Source of the DNA: an uncultured Carboxylicivirga sp.
GTDB taxonomy: Bacteria > Bacteroidota > Bacteroidia > Bacteroidales > Marinilabiliaceae
Reading direction: 5' to 3'
NCBI GenBank assembly: GCA_947503525.1
Contig: CANNEA010000006.1
Location: 268,569-332,568, forward strand
DNA length: 64,000 nucleotides
Positions within the stretch are counted from its first letter, which is position 1; every line of letters starts with the position of its first letter. The translations under genes and the position numbers were made by a program. This document shows positions 9,231 through 18,044 of the stretch, piece by piece. Below the pieces are notes generated by a model that saw only the letters and a program-made list of their open reading frames with translations, was not told where the DNA came from and ran no database searches.

Positions 9231-10766
9231 ATGAAAAGAACTTTACTTTTGCTTATTACAATCGCTGTATTTATCGGACAGTCAAAAGCTCAATTAGAGA
9301 AATGGAGTGTTGAAACATCTGCAGTTATTGCGAGTCAAGAGCTGACAAACAAAACTGAAGGTGATTATTCACTTAAAGCAACTTGGACAAGTACAAGTAA
9401 TCAGGACATTGAATCGGAGGTTTTTAACGTCACTGAAGGTGCTTCCTTTTCTTATTCATTAGATGTATTTGATAATACAGATGCTGGAAGAGTACGAATG
9501 GTTATAATTTGGAGTACTGGAAATGATTATTCAAGTGTATATTCTGTGGATAACTCAAATTGGCAGACATTAGAGTATTCGGGAACAGTCCCTACAGGTG
9601 CTACAACAGCTATGATTCGATTGCGTTTTTATGATGAGTCAGGATTTGCAGCTAATGGTAATTCAGCCACGGTTTATGTTGACAATGCAAATTTTAGAGA
9701 AAACTCTGGTGCAAACTTAATTTCAGATGGAGGGTTTGAAATGTGGTCGGCGGTTGGAACTTTAACTTTAACATCACCTAATGGTGGTGAAACGTACAAT
9801 GCCGGTCAAATTGTTTCCATTCAATGGACATCTAGTGGGGTTGATAAGGTTAATGTTGAAGTTTACACAGACGAAATGAAATGGGAAGTTATTATTACCG
9901 ATATTACTTCTCAAGATGGTGCCAATTCAATTCCCTTTACGATACCGCCCAATGCGTGGGATTGGGATGGATATAAGTTAAAGGTGGTTGATGCAGCAAA
10001 TTCTGCCGTGAACGATGATTCTGATGGCTCGTTTACTATTATAGGACATGATGTAGAATTATTCTGGGAAGATTTTGGTTCCGGTGACTTAGCCAACTTT
10101 GAAGCCATTTCAGTTCGTGGAACTGAAACCTGGGCCTATGGTATTTTTAGTGGTACAACCTTTGCCGCTATTGACGGTGGTGGAAATACAAATGAAGACT
10201 GGCTTATAAGTCCAGCCTTTAATTTGGATCAATCTTCGGATGAGACAATAGAGTTTAGTACTGCTGTTGATAGTTACGAGGATAATCTTGTTGTGAAATA
10301 TTCTACAGATTATGATGGAATGGGTAACCCGGCCGGAGCAACATGGACCGAATTTACATCTTATGAACTTTCCGGCGGAAGTTGGGAGTGGAAAGAATCC
10401 GTTGTAGATATAAGTATGTTATCAGGTGATGTTTATGTTGCATTTATCTATACTTCTTCGGCTGCCATTGATAACAAGTGGGAGGTAACCGGCATTTATG
10501 TTTCGGGTATTGATGTCCCTACAGTTATCGAAGGGGTTAAGTCGGGTAAGGTTAAGGTTTTACCAAATCCATTTACCAATGAGTTAAATTTTGAAGCAGA
10601 AGGAGTACATGCTGTTGCATTTTATAACGCAGTTGGTCAGTTGGTTAAAGAAGTGCCTGTCAGTAGTAAGCATGTTGTAACTACTGATTTAGCTAAAGGT
10701 ATATATATCTTACAAATTCAATTTGAAGATGGTAGTGTTAGTAACCAGAAAGTATTAAAGAAATAG
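9231..10766 (+). CDS. Multidomain type IX cargo protein (KNH-like and choice-of-anchor J-like domains)
   Basis: 511 residues with a signal peptide at about 1-20. Residues 22-165 look like a carbohydrate-binding-type beta sandwich (SYSLDVFDNTDAG... VYVDNANF). Residues about 177-265 match the Kre9/KNH-like domain (LTSPNGGETYNAGQIVSIQW). Residues about 270-430 resemble choice-of-anchor J modules (EDWLISPAFNL, KWEVTGIYVSG). The end is a type A sorting domain (VLPNPFTNELNFE... FEDGSVSNQKVLKK). It is thus a secreted or surface adhesive protein without an obvious catalytic domain. I use the ATG at 9231, which begins MKRTLLLL like its neighbour. Confidence 0.87.
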   Translation: MKRTLLLLITIAVFIGQSKAQLEKWSVETSAVIASQELTNKTEGDYSLKATWTSTSNQDIESEVFNVTEGASFSYSLDVFDNTDAGRVRMVIIWSTGNDYSSVYSVDNSNWQTLEYSGTVPTGATTAMIRLRFYDESGFAANGNSATVYVDNANFRENSGANLISDGGFEMWSAVGTLTLTSPNGGETYNAGQIVSIQWTSSGVDKVNVEVYTDEMKWEVIITDITSQDGANSIPFTIPPNAWDWDGYKLKVVDAANSAVNDDSDGSFTIIGHDVELFWEDFGSGDLANFEAISVRGTETWAYGIFSGTTFAAIDGGGNTNEDWLISPAFNLDQSSDETIEFSTAVDSYEDNLVVKYSTDYDGMGNPAGATWTEFTSYELSGGSWEWKESVVDISMLSGDVYVAFIYTSSAAIDNKWEVTGIYVSGIDVPTVIEGVKSGKVKVLPNPFTNELNFEAEGVHAVAFYNAVGQLVKEVPVSSKHVVTTDLAKGIYILQIQFEDGSVSNQKVLKK

Positions 10767-10796
10767 GAGCTTGTTCTATGTGAGCTTAATTAAATT

Positions 10797-10826
10797 AAGC
10801 CCTGATTCTGGTAAGAATCAGGGCTT
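10797..10826 (-). terminator. Hairpin downstream of Cys-rich lipoprotein gene
   Basis: A 13-bp perfect stem (AAGCCCTGATTCT/AGAATCAGGGCTT) with a 4-base loop. The U-rich tail is on the minus-strand side (TTAATTTAATT), so it most likely backs up termination of the minus-strand gene. Confidence 0.55.
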
Positions 10827-10838
10827 AGTGGAAATAAT

Positions 10839-10865
10839 AAAGGCATTCGAAACTCGAATGCCTTT
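10839..10865. terminator. Bidirectional terminator between cargo gene and Cys-rich lipoprotein gene
   Basis: A 12-bp perfect stem AAAGGCATTCGA/TCGAATGCCTTT with a 3-base loop in the convergent gap. It forms a pair with the hairpin at 10797. Confidence 0.7.
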
Positions 10866-10886
10866 GATGCTTTTTAAAGTGAAAAC

Positions 10887-11165
10887 TTACTCAGTTACTT
10901 CGCTTACTACTTCTTTAACTTCAGCTACTACTTCTGCAACTACTTCATCAGCCACTTTAGTACTGTCCTTATCACAACAAGCTTTCGTGCTGTCTTTTTC
11001 ACAACAAGCTGTCTTTTCTTTGTCGCAGCATTCTTTTTTCTCAGTTTCAGCTTTTACCTCAACAGCAGTCGCTTCTTTTGTTTCTTCAGTTTGAGAATCA
11101 GATTTCATGTTACATGAAGCGAACACAAATGCCGCCATGGCAAATACAACTAGAATTTTTTTCAT
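10887..11165 (-). CDS. Small lipoprotein with three Cys-Cys pairs
   Basis: 92 residues. A lipobox (FASC, Cys18) ends the signal peptide, so the mature protein is about 75 residues and lipid-anchored. Residues 45-70 contain three tandem units of 8-9 residues, each with a Cys-Cys pair followed by Asp/Glu-Lys (C46-C47, C54-C55, C63-C64); the rest is low-complexity Glu/Lys/Val. The vicinal cysteines suggest metal or thiol chemistry, but no family is recognised. A reading frame on the opposite strand is an artefact of this low-complexity sequence. The signal peptide makes it likely to be a real gene. Confidence 0.75.
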   Translation of the reverse strand: MKKILVVFAMAAFVFASCNMKSDSQTEETKEATAVEVKAETEKKECCDKEKTACCEKDSTKACCDKDSTKVADEVVAEVVAEVKEVVSEVTE

Positions 11166-11348
11166 TTTGAAATGAGTTTGAGTTAATAAATGTGTGTTGG
11201 ATTCTTTCTTTGGATTGAAAGTTGCTTGTTTAACGTTAATTGTTAAAAATAGTTACAAAATATTTAAGAATTATTATTTAATACATAATTGTATTAATAA
11301 ATTGTGAGCTGAGTGTCTGATGAAGAGCTGTAGACTTGGCAATACAGC

Positions 11349-11376
11349 AAAAAAAAGCTACCTCATTGAGGTAGCT
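11349..11376 (-). terminator. Terminator of urocanate hydratase gene
   Basis: 9-bp stem AGCTACCTC/GAGGTAGCT, 3-base loop, followed on the minus strand by eight T residues. Confidence 0.85.
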
Positions 11377-11399
11377 AAGAATTATTGAATGGGTATACT

Positions 11400-13409
11400 T
11401 TAATCGAATAAATTATCTATTAAATTCTTGTCCGTCAAGTTTGGTAGTGTAACCTTTAGTTGAGGATTTGATTTCATTGCTCGTTTTATAGCAAACATGG
11501 CTTCATTATTTCGTGCCCAACTTCTTCGAGAGATGCCGTTATTGACATCCCAAAACAGCATATTATGCAATCTTCGGTCAGCATCTTCACTTCCATCCAA
11601 AACCATTCCAAAACCACCATTCATAACTTCTCCCCAGCCAACGCCGCCACCATTATGAATGGATACCCAGGTAGCTCCTCTAAAGGAATCGCCAATTACA
11701 TTTTGTATGGCCATGTCAGCAGTAAACTGTGAGCCATCATAAATATTTGAAGTTTCGCGATAAGGGCTGTCTGTTCCGGATACATCATGATGATCACGGC
11801 CTAGTACTATCGGAGCCGAAATCTGTCCATTTTCAATGGCTTTATTGAATGCAGCTGCAATGCGCATTCGCCCATCCGCATCAGCATAGAGTATACGTGC
11901 TTGGGAACCAACCACCATTTTGTTGCGACCGGCTTCTTTTATCCAATGAATATTATCGGCCATTTGCTGTTGTATCTCAAGTGGAGATTCTTTCATTAGT
12001 TCTTCAAGAACCTCAGTAGCTATTTGATCTGATTTTTCAAGATCTTTAGGATCGTTGCTTGAACATACCCAGCGGAAAGGTCCAAAACCAAAATCGAAGC
12101 ACATAGGGCCCATAATGTCCTGAACGTATGATGGGTATTTAAAGTCACCATCTTCTTTTAGTATATCAGCTCCGGCTCTGCTTGATTCCAACAGAAATGC
12201 ATTTCCATAATCGAAGAAATACATACCATTATTGGTTAAAGTATTAATGGCAGCCACATGACGCCGTAAACTCTCTTGCACTTTCTCCTTAAATAACTCA
12301 GGTTCTTCAGCCATCATGGTATTGGATTCTTCAAGACTTAAACCAACAGGATAATATCCACCTGCCCAAGGGTTATGTAGTGAAGTTTGATCGGAACCAA
12401 GGTCAACATGGATATTTTCAGTAGCAAATTTTTCCCAAACATCAACGATGTTACCATCAAATGCTATGGATACCACTTCTTTATTAGCCTTCGCTTTTTC
12501 AATTCGCTTTACCAATAAGTCCAGATCGCTAATGACTTCATCAACCCATCCTTGTGAGTGGCGTGTGTGCGTAGCTTTTGAATTGACTTCAGCTACTACA
12601 CTTATACATCCTGCAATGTTGCCGGCTTTAGGTTGAGCTCCTGACATTCCTCCAAGACCTGCTGTTACAAATAGTTTACCTGCTAAATCACTTTTGCCGC
12701 CGGAAATTTTACGACCTGCATTTAGCACTGTAATAGTAGTTCCGTGCACAATGCCCTGTGGTCCTATATACATGAAAGAACCAGCTGTCATCTGACCATA
12801 TTGTGTCACGCCAAGAGCATTAAATTTCTCCCAGTCATCCGGTTTAGAATAATTAGGAATCATCATTCCATTGGTAACCACAACACGAGGAGCATCTTTG
12901 TGCGAAGGGTATAGACCCATAGGATGACCTGAATACATTACTAGAGTTTGCTCTTCTGTCATTTGCGCAAGGTACTTCATCGTTAATCGATACTGAGCCC
13001 AGTTTTGAAATACAGCTCCATTGCCTCCATAGGTAATTAACTCATGAGGGTGTTGAGCTACAGCATAGTCCAAATTATTTTGAATCATTAGCATAATAGC
13101 TGCTGCCTGTCGACATTCATGAGGGAATTCATCCAGATGGCGCGCTTTCATTTCGTAATGCGGACGATAACGATACATGTAAATACGTCCGAATTCATTT
13201 AATTCTGCTAAAAACTCAGGTGCCAGTGCGGCATGTTGTTCAGCTGGAAAATAGCGAAGGGCATTTTTTAGAGCCAGCTTTTTTTCGTCTTGCGAAAGTA
13301 TTTCCTTTCTTTTGGGCGCATGATTAATGGCCAAATCATATTCTTTTTTAGGAGGTAACTCAGAAGGAATACCTTCAAGAATAGCGGATTTAAATTGTGC
13401 TGAGTTCAT
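11400..13409 (-). CDS. hutU: Urocanate hydratase (long form)
   Basis: Cytoplasmic enzyme of histidine degradation that hydrates urocanate to 4-imidazolone-5-propionate using tightly bound NAD+. At 669 residues it is the long form common in Bacteroidota, compared with about 555 in Proteobacteria. Family blocks seen: YGGNGAVFQNWAQY, MYSGHPMGLYPS, TAGLGGMSGAQPKAG (NAD-binding), GSDQTSLHNPWAGGYYPVG, and near the end HNGGGVGWGEVMNGGFGMV. No hutH, hutI or formiminotransferase is adjacent in this window, so the rest of the pathway must be elsewhere. It appears to be transcribed alone and ends at its own terminator. Confidence 0.96.
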   Translation of the reverse strand: MNSAQFKSAILEGIPSELPPKKEYDLAINHAPKRKEILSQDEKKLALKNALRYFPAEQHAALAPEFLAELNEFGRIYMYRYRPHYEMKARHLDEFPHECRQAAAIMLMIQNNLDYAVAQHPHELITYGGNGAVFQNWAQYRLTMKYLAQMTEEQTLVMYSGHPMGLYPSHKDAPRVVVTNGMMIPNYSKPDDWEKFNALGVTQYGQMTAGSFMYIGPQGIVHGTTITVLNAGRKISGGKSDLAGKLFVTAGLGGMSGAQPKAGNIAGCISVVAEVNSKATHTRHSQGWVDEVISDLDLLVKRIEKAKANKEVVSIAFDGNIVDVWEKFATENIHVDLGSDQTSLHNPWAGGYYPVGLSLEESNTMMAEEPELFKEKVQESLRRHVAAINTLTNNGMYFFDYGNAFLLESSRAGADILKEDGDFKYPSYVQDIMGPMCFDFGFGPFRWVCSSNDPKDLEKSDQIATEVLEELMKESPLEIQQQMADNIHWIKEAGRNKMVVGSQARILYADADGRMRIAAAFNKAIENGQISAPIVLGRDHHDVSGTDSPYRETSNIYDGSQFTADMAIQNVIGDSFRGATWVSIHNGGGVGWGEVMNGGFGMVLDGSEDADRRLHNMLFWDVNNGISRRSWARNNEAMFAIKRAMKSNPQLKVTLPNLTDKNLIDNLFD

Positions 13410-13550
13410 AGTCTTTTTACTTTTCTTATTAACAGAAACGCGATAAATACAAATTACGACGTTTTTTAATAAAAGATTAATGACTTAGCGCAATTGTTAG
13501 ATTGGACGAAGTATGAGATTGATCAATTCTGAAATTGCATAATGGGGTAT

Positions 13551-14180
13551 CTACATTACGCCACTGTCGATTAGCATGATGATGTGTTCGATCATTTTAT
13601 CTTCACCATCGGCATCGAATTGAGATTTTAAATTAGAACCAAACAATCGGGCTACTCCTTGCCAGAAGAATGCGGAAACGCCTCCGCGGTACTCTTTTAT
13701 GAGTTGATAAGTAGTGTCGCCGGTTTCTCGATTAATGAGTTTAATAAGTAACTTCCCTTGTGAGAATGTTAATTTTTTGAGGGGAGTTTCAAACTCATCA
13801 AATAATTCCTCTTCTTTTTCTTTCAGGAAGTTTTTTCGGTCTTTCTCATTTTCAATTAAGGCCAATTGATCATTAATTTCATTAATCTTTTTTCCGGCCT
13901 TACGGGCATATGGTAAAGTTACCTTTATGTTTCGAACCAATTTGCTGTATCGGCGTTTTTGCCTTTTGTTCTTAAACTTATATGGGGGTATAACAGCTAC
14001 TTCTTGAAGATTAATGTGAGGAATGGTATCGGTATCGACAATGCGATGTTTAAGTATGAGATCCTGCTTGTTAATGGTGTCCTGACTATAACTATTTGAA
14101 ATCGATATAATAAGAAAGCAGAGCATGTAACCTATGGCATATGCGGTTTTCCTATATGTATATCGTTTCTGAAAAGTCAT
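13551..14180 (-). CDS. DUF4294 protein, periplasmic
   Basis: 209 residues. The N-terminus has a hydrophobic signal segment (AIGYMLCFLIISISNSYSQ). The body matches DUF4294: YARKAGKKINEINDQLALI, then LKKLTFSQGKLLIKLINRETG and GVSAFFWQGVARLFGSNLK, which are the invariant blocks of this Bacteroidota-only family. Function unknown. It is followed downstream by a 140-base gap before hutU and preceded by the M16 protease gene. The earliest Met is used; a later start at MLCFLI is possible. Confidence 0.85.
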   Translation of the reverse strand: MTFQKRYTYRKTAYAIGYMLCFLIISISNSYSQDTINKQDLILKHRIVDTDTIPHINLQEVAVIPPYKFKNKRQKRRYSKLVRNIKVTLPYARKAGKKINEINDQLALIENEKDRKNFLKEKEEELFDEFETPLKKLTFSQGKLLIKLINRETGDTTYQLIKEYRGGVSAFFWQGVARLFGSNLKSQFDADGEDKMIEHIIMLIDSGVM

Positions 14181-14228
14181 GCTACTTGTACATTAAATAC
14201 TGAATTATGTTACGGTAAAATTACAAAC

Positions 14229-14258
14229 AAAAACGGAGTAGCTACTAACTACTCCGTT
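14229..14258 (-). terminator. Terminator of M16 protease gene
   Basis: 10-bp stem AACGGAGTAG/CTACTCCGTT with a 7-base loop and a TTTTTG tail on the minus strand. It separates the M16 gene from the DUF4294 gene. Confidence 0.8.
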
Positions 14259-14280
14259 CATAATGCAATTTGAAAAATGC

Positions 14281-17091
14281 TTATTGTTGTGGAACAAAAA
14301 CAATTTCCATTTTATCAGCATCTTCGAAAAATTGCTTAGCTAACTTTTGCAATTGCTCCGAAGTTATGTTTTCAATTATTGTTTCATAGTTTTCAGGCAA
14401 ATCATTGTTTGTACCTTCTACATAAAAGTTTTTAATGGTACGCATCCAATAAGAGTTTTTAGCCTTACTTTCGGTACGTTGCTTTAAGAAGTTCTTACGT
14501 GTTTTGTCAATGTCTTCTTGTGAAGCTCCTTCTTCAATTAATTTATCTATTTCTTTATAGATTAATGGAATTAATGTTTCGTAACGTTCCGGATCAGTAT
14601 CAAAGCTAATGCTTATTGTTGCCTCTTCTTTTGGTATACGACTTACGTTTGAACGAACACCAACGCCATAAGTTCCTCCTTCTTTTTCTCTCACTTCTTC
14701 CATATATCGAAGTGTAAGGATTGATTTAATGAAGGCCATTCCGATCTGGTTTTCGCGATTGTATTCCAATGAATTGTCAAAATAGATCTTAACAGTGGCT
14801 TTAGGATCAGCAAAGTTTATTGGGATAACCTTTTTTGTTTCACCTTTTGGCGATGATACATTATTATCTCTCCAGTTTTCATTGCCTTCTTGACTTGAAA
14901 TAGCACCAAGATATTTGGTTGCTATTGTTTTAGCTATTTCTTTTTCAATGTCACCTACAATGAAGAATACAAAGTCAGAAGCATCGTTGAAACGTTCTGC
15001 GTAAATTTCTTGCATGCGATCAAATGAAACACTGTTAAGGTATTCCTCGCCGAATAATAAAGCACGTGGATTATAATCGCTTCTTAATAATGTAAGACTA
15101 TCTCCTAAGGCTTTTTTAGGATTGTCATTGATATTAGTAATGTAGGCCATATTACGTTGCATAAAAGCATCGTAAGCTTCTTTGTCAAATCGAGGTTGCT
15201 CAAAACGAAGATACGCCAACTGCATCATGGTCTCAAAATCTTCAGGACGACAACTTCCGCTGATGTTTTCTGATAGGCTATTTACATTAAAGCCAACAGA
15301 TGCACTTTTACCTGTGAGTGCCTTTTTAAGTTCCGTTGCGCTTAGCTCTCCTATTCCAAACGTAGACATAAAGTCTCCCATTACACCCAAGGTAGCTAAA
15401 TCTTCTACCTCATATAATGATGATCCACCTTTACTATAACTGCTTAATGAAACCTGGTTTTTGTTATAATCGGCAAATCGATAGACAACTTTGGTATTAT
15501 TATTTAATGTCCATTCAACAGCATTAAATTCAGGAAGTTCTTTTTCAGAAATAACACTTCCTTCAACAGGTAAGCTTTCAATCAGGTTGGAGCTAATTAC
15601 TTCGTCTACATACGGAGGAATGTCAAATGAACATTCAATTTTTTCCAATGATGCCTTACTTTCTGCTTCTGTAAGATGTGTTATTCCTTCTTTATCTGGT
15701 CCCGTAATTAAAATTACACGATTAGATTTTGTGTAGCTTTTTAGAAATAAGGCTGATACTTCTTTAGCTGTTATTGTTGGAACAATTGCCTTAGCAAAAT
15801 TATATTCATACTCAATACCCGGCGCAGCCGTGTTGTGCAAGTATAAATCTCTGTACTCTTTACAATAACTATCGTGAGGAATTTTGTCTCTTCCTTTATA
15901 GTAGTTTTCATAGCCTAATAAGAAAGATGTTTTAGCTCTTTCTAATTCACTTTCTGTAAAGCCATGGCGCTTAATTCGTTCAGCCTCTGTAAGAATGGCT
16001 TCAAATGCTTGAGCTTCCTCATTGTCTTTAGCAGTTGCTGATATGTAGAAAAGGTCTGTTGTTTTGGTGTAACTTGAAAATCCGATTCCACCATTAATAA
16101 ATGGAGGTGTGCCTTTTTGAAGCAGTTCGCTTATTCTTGAATTAATCATCGAACTGGCCAACGATTTCACATATGACATTTTCAAACTGCCATGATTTTT
16201 ATCCTCAGGCTTTGTTTTTCTGTGGCGGATATATAGCGCAATGCTGGATTGCCCTGCTTCTTTATCAGTTGCCAGCACATAGTCCGTTTCTTCCTTTGGC
16301 TCAATATCAACGATAAAACGTTCCTTAGGATTTTCAACCGCAGGAATGGAAGAGAATAATTCTTTGACTTTAGTCTCCATTTCTTCGGCATCAAAATCAC
16401 CAACCACAGCTATGGCTTGTAAATCTGTTCTATACCAATCGTGATAAAAACGACGAAGTTCATCATATTCAAATCCCTTGATGATATCCAAATCGCCAAT
16501 TACATCGCGATATGCATATTTAGATTCATTACTAAGAACTGGGCCCATTTGAGCACGAATTCTAAATCCGGCATCACGCCTTGTGCGCCACTCTTCAGAA
16601 ATAACTCCTCGTTCTGCATCAATTTCCTCTTCTTCGAGTAATAGGTAATTCGACCAATCATGCAGAACTAACAGGCAAGTATCCAATAAACCTTCCGGAC
16701 CGACCGGTACATTCGAAATATTGTAAACAGTTTCGTCCTGTGCGGTGTAAGCATTAATGTTGCGTCCAAAAGCGACACCATGATTCTCTAAAGAATTAAT
16801 TACCCCTTTACCAGGGAAATGTTTTGTGCCGTTAAATGCCATATGCTCCAAAAAGTGAGCTAGTCCATTTTGACTATCATCTTCCAATATAGCACCTACA
16901 TTTTGGATAATGTAGAAACTTGCTCTGTCCTTTGGTTCCTGATTGCTACGGATATAATAAGTCATCCCGTTTTCCAATACTCCAGTCTTAATTGCAGGAT
17001 CAAGAGGAACTGGAGAGTTTAAGTCGTACTGCGCATTTGCTGAACTACATAGCAGGCTAAAAGTCAACAAGCTTAATATTACTTTATTCAT
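14281..17091 (-). CDS. M16 family zinc metalloprotease, secreted, double-domain
   Basis: 936 residues with a signal peptide (residues 1-20). It is a pitrilysin/PqqL-type M16 protease. The inverted zinc motif HFLEH (H79, E82, H83) lies in the first M16 domain, with the downstream EERGVISEEWR segment expected to give the third ligand. The second, non-catalytic half (from about 500) includes a substrate-binding region with KEGGTYGVGVRSNVSR. Full length for the family, so likely active on periplasmic or outer-membrane peptides. It is monocistronic, with a terminator close behind. Confidence 0.93.
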   Translation of the reverse strand: MNKVILSLLTFSLLCSSANAQYDLNSPVPLDPAIKTGVLENGMTYYIRSNQEPKDRASFYIIQNVGAILEDDSQNGLAHFLEHMAFNGTKHFPGKGVINSLENHGVAFGRNINAYTAQDETVYNISNVPVGPEGLLDTCLLVLHDWSNYLLLEEEEIDAERGVISEEWRTRRDAGFRIRAQMGPVLSNESKYAYRDVIGDLDIIKGFEYDELRRFYHDWYRTDLQAIAVVGDFDAEEMETKVKELFSSIPAVENPKERFIVDIEPKEETDYVLATDKEAGQSSIALYIRHRKTKPEDKNHGSLKMSYVKSLASSMINSRISELLQKGTPPFINGGIGFSSYTKTTDLFYISATAKDNEEAQAFEAILTEAERIKRHGFTESELERAKTSFLLGYENYYKGRDKIPHDSYCKEYRDLYLHNTAAPGIEYEYNFAKAIVPTITAKEVSALFLKSYTKSNRVILITGPDKEGITHLTEAESKASLEKIECSFDIPPYVDEVISSNLIESLPVEGSVISEKELPEFNAVEWTLNNNTKVVYRFADYNKNQVSLSSYSKGGSSLYEVEDLATLGVMGDFMSTFGIGELSATELKKALTGKSASVGFNVNSLSENISGSCRPEDFETMMQLAYLRFEQPRFDKEAYDAFMQRNMAYITNINDNPKKALGDSLTLLRSDYNPRALLFGEEYLNSVSFDRMQEIYAERFNDASDFVFFIVGDIEKEIAKTIATKYLGAISSQEGNENWRDNNVSSPKGETKKVIPINFADPKATVKIYFDNSLEYNRENQIGMAFIKSILTLRYMEEVREKEGGTYGVGVRSNVSRIPKEEATISISFDTDPERYETLIPLIYKEIDKLIEEGASQEDIDKTRKNFLKQRTESKAKNSYWMRTIKNFYVEGTNNDLPENYETIIENITSEQLQKLAKQFFEDADKMEIVFVPQQ

Positions 17092-17236
17092 CTTTTTTAC
17101 TTTTTTTAGGCGAGCAAAGTAATATTTTAGTTAGCTACTTATGTAGAGTTAACAATATTTAACAACCTGATATTCGTCAATAACTTCTAGATTGTGAGTT
17201 ATTTAACCAATAAGAAAAGAATGGTTAAAAATTTCA

Positions 17237-17977
17237 CTATAATCTAATTTTATGTCTGAACGATATATGGAAGATGTGAATAATCACTTGCTCATTGCTT
17301 TCTTCTTGTGTATCGTGTTGAAAAAAGTAATTGGCATCGAGGCTAAATTTTGCATTGAATTGATAACCGTACCCAATGCCATATCTTCCACGTAGAAGGA
17401 GTTTGTCTTGAAGTTCATTATACATATTAAAATTCCACTCAAATGAAAGGCGGTAATAGAAAGATTTCGGGCTTACGGGTTTTCCGGTGAGACGACCTTT
17501 ATTATAAATTCTGTATCGAAGACGAGCACTAAAATCTCTGTTTTCAATATTATCAACAAAAAAAATTCTTTCCTCTAATCTCAGCCGATGCTGAATATTT
17601 GAGTTTTCAAGCGTTGGATAATTAAAGTGAAATGTTTGATGAGGTCTGAATTCCTGCGAAATTCTATTCTCAAATTTGGTATGATTATACATAAATCCCA
17701 AATCAATTGCCGTTCGATAATTCAGATTTCTCCTAATGCTCCCTCTTAAACCATACCTTGTCCATATATTTGTTCCTAATCCAAGATAAGTTCCGCCATC
17801 AAAAGAGGTGGAATACAAGTCATTAAATATTATATTTTGCTGATAGATGGTACGTAATTCACCGGCCTGATCAAATGATAATGGATTAAATTGATCTTGT
17901 GCAAATGAACTTGTTGACAGACATGTTAATATTAGCGTGACGGTAAAAATTCTGAAAGCCATAGATGAAAAACTCAA
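17237..17977 (-). CDS. DUF2490-type outer-membrane beta-barrel protein
   Basis: 246 residues with a signal peptide (cut near SFAQ). The mature part consists of alternating amphipathic strands rich in Tyr/Arg/Phe and ends in an aromatic/basic beta strand (HIFHISFRHKIRL), as in outer-membrane barrels. The pattern fits the DUF2490 family of Bacteroidota. Function is unknown. It diverges from the FAD oxidoreductase gene. Confidence 0.75.
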   Translation of the reverse strand: MSFSSMAFRIFTVTLILTCLSTSSFAQDQFNPLSFDQAGELRTIYQQNIIFNDLYSTSFDGGTYLGLGTNIWTRYGLRGSIRRNLNYRTAIDLGFMYNHTKFENRISQEFRPHQTFHFNYPTLENSNIQHRLRLEERIFFVDNIENRDFSARLRYRIYNKGRLTGKPVSPKSFYYRLSFEWNFNMYNELQDKLLLRGRYGIGYGYQFNAKFSLDANYFFQHDTQEESNEQVIIHIFHISFRHKIRL

Positions 17978-18009
17978 CTCAAATTGAAATGGTTTGTTAT
18001 ATAAACAAT

Positions 18010-18017
18010 CAAAGATA
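18010..18017 (-). promoter_or_regulatory. Putative -7 box TATCTTTG for DUF2490 gene
   Basis: Exact TANNTTTG match on the minus strand, giving a predicted leader of about 26 bases. Confidence 0.45.
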
Positions 18018-18044
18018 GAAAATTGAATAAAATTATATCCATTA

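Noticed and set aside
10771..11094. A Ser/Thr/Val-rich reading frame on the plus strand opposite the Cys-rich lipoprotein
   Set aside because: It is the mirror of low-complexity codons of the minus-strand gene, which has a proper signal peptide and lipobox.
11400..13409. Possible fusion in urocanate hydratase because of its 669 residues
   Set aside because: The extra length is spread through the protein and matches the long family form in this phylum; no second domain is visible.
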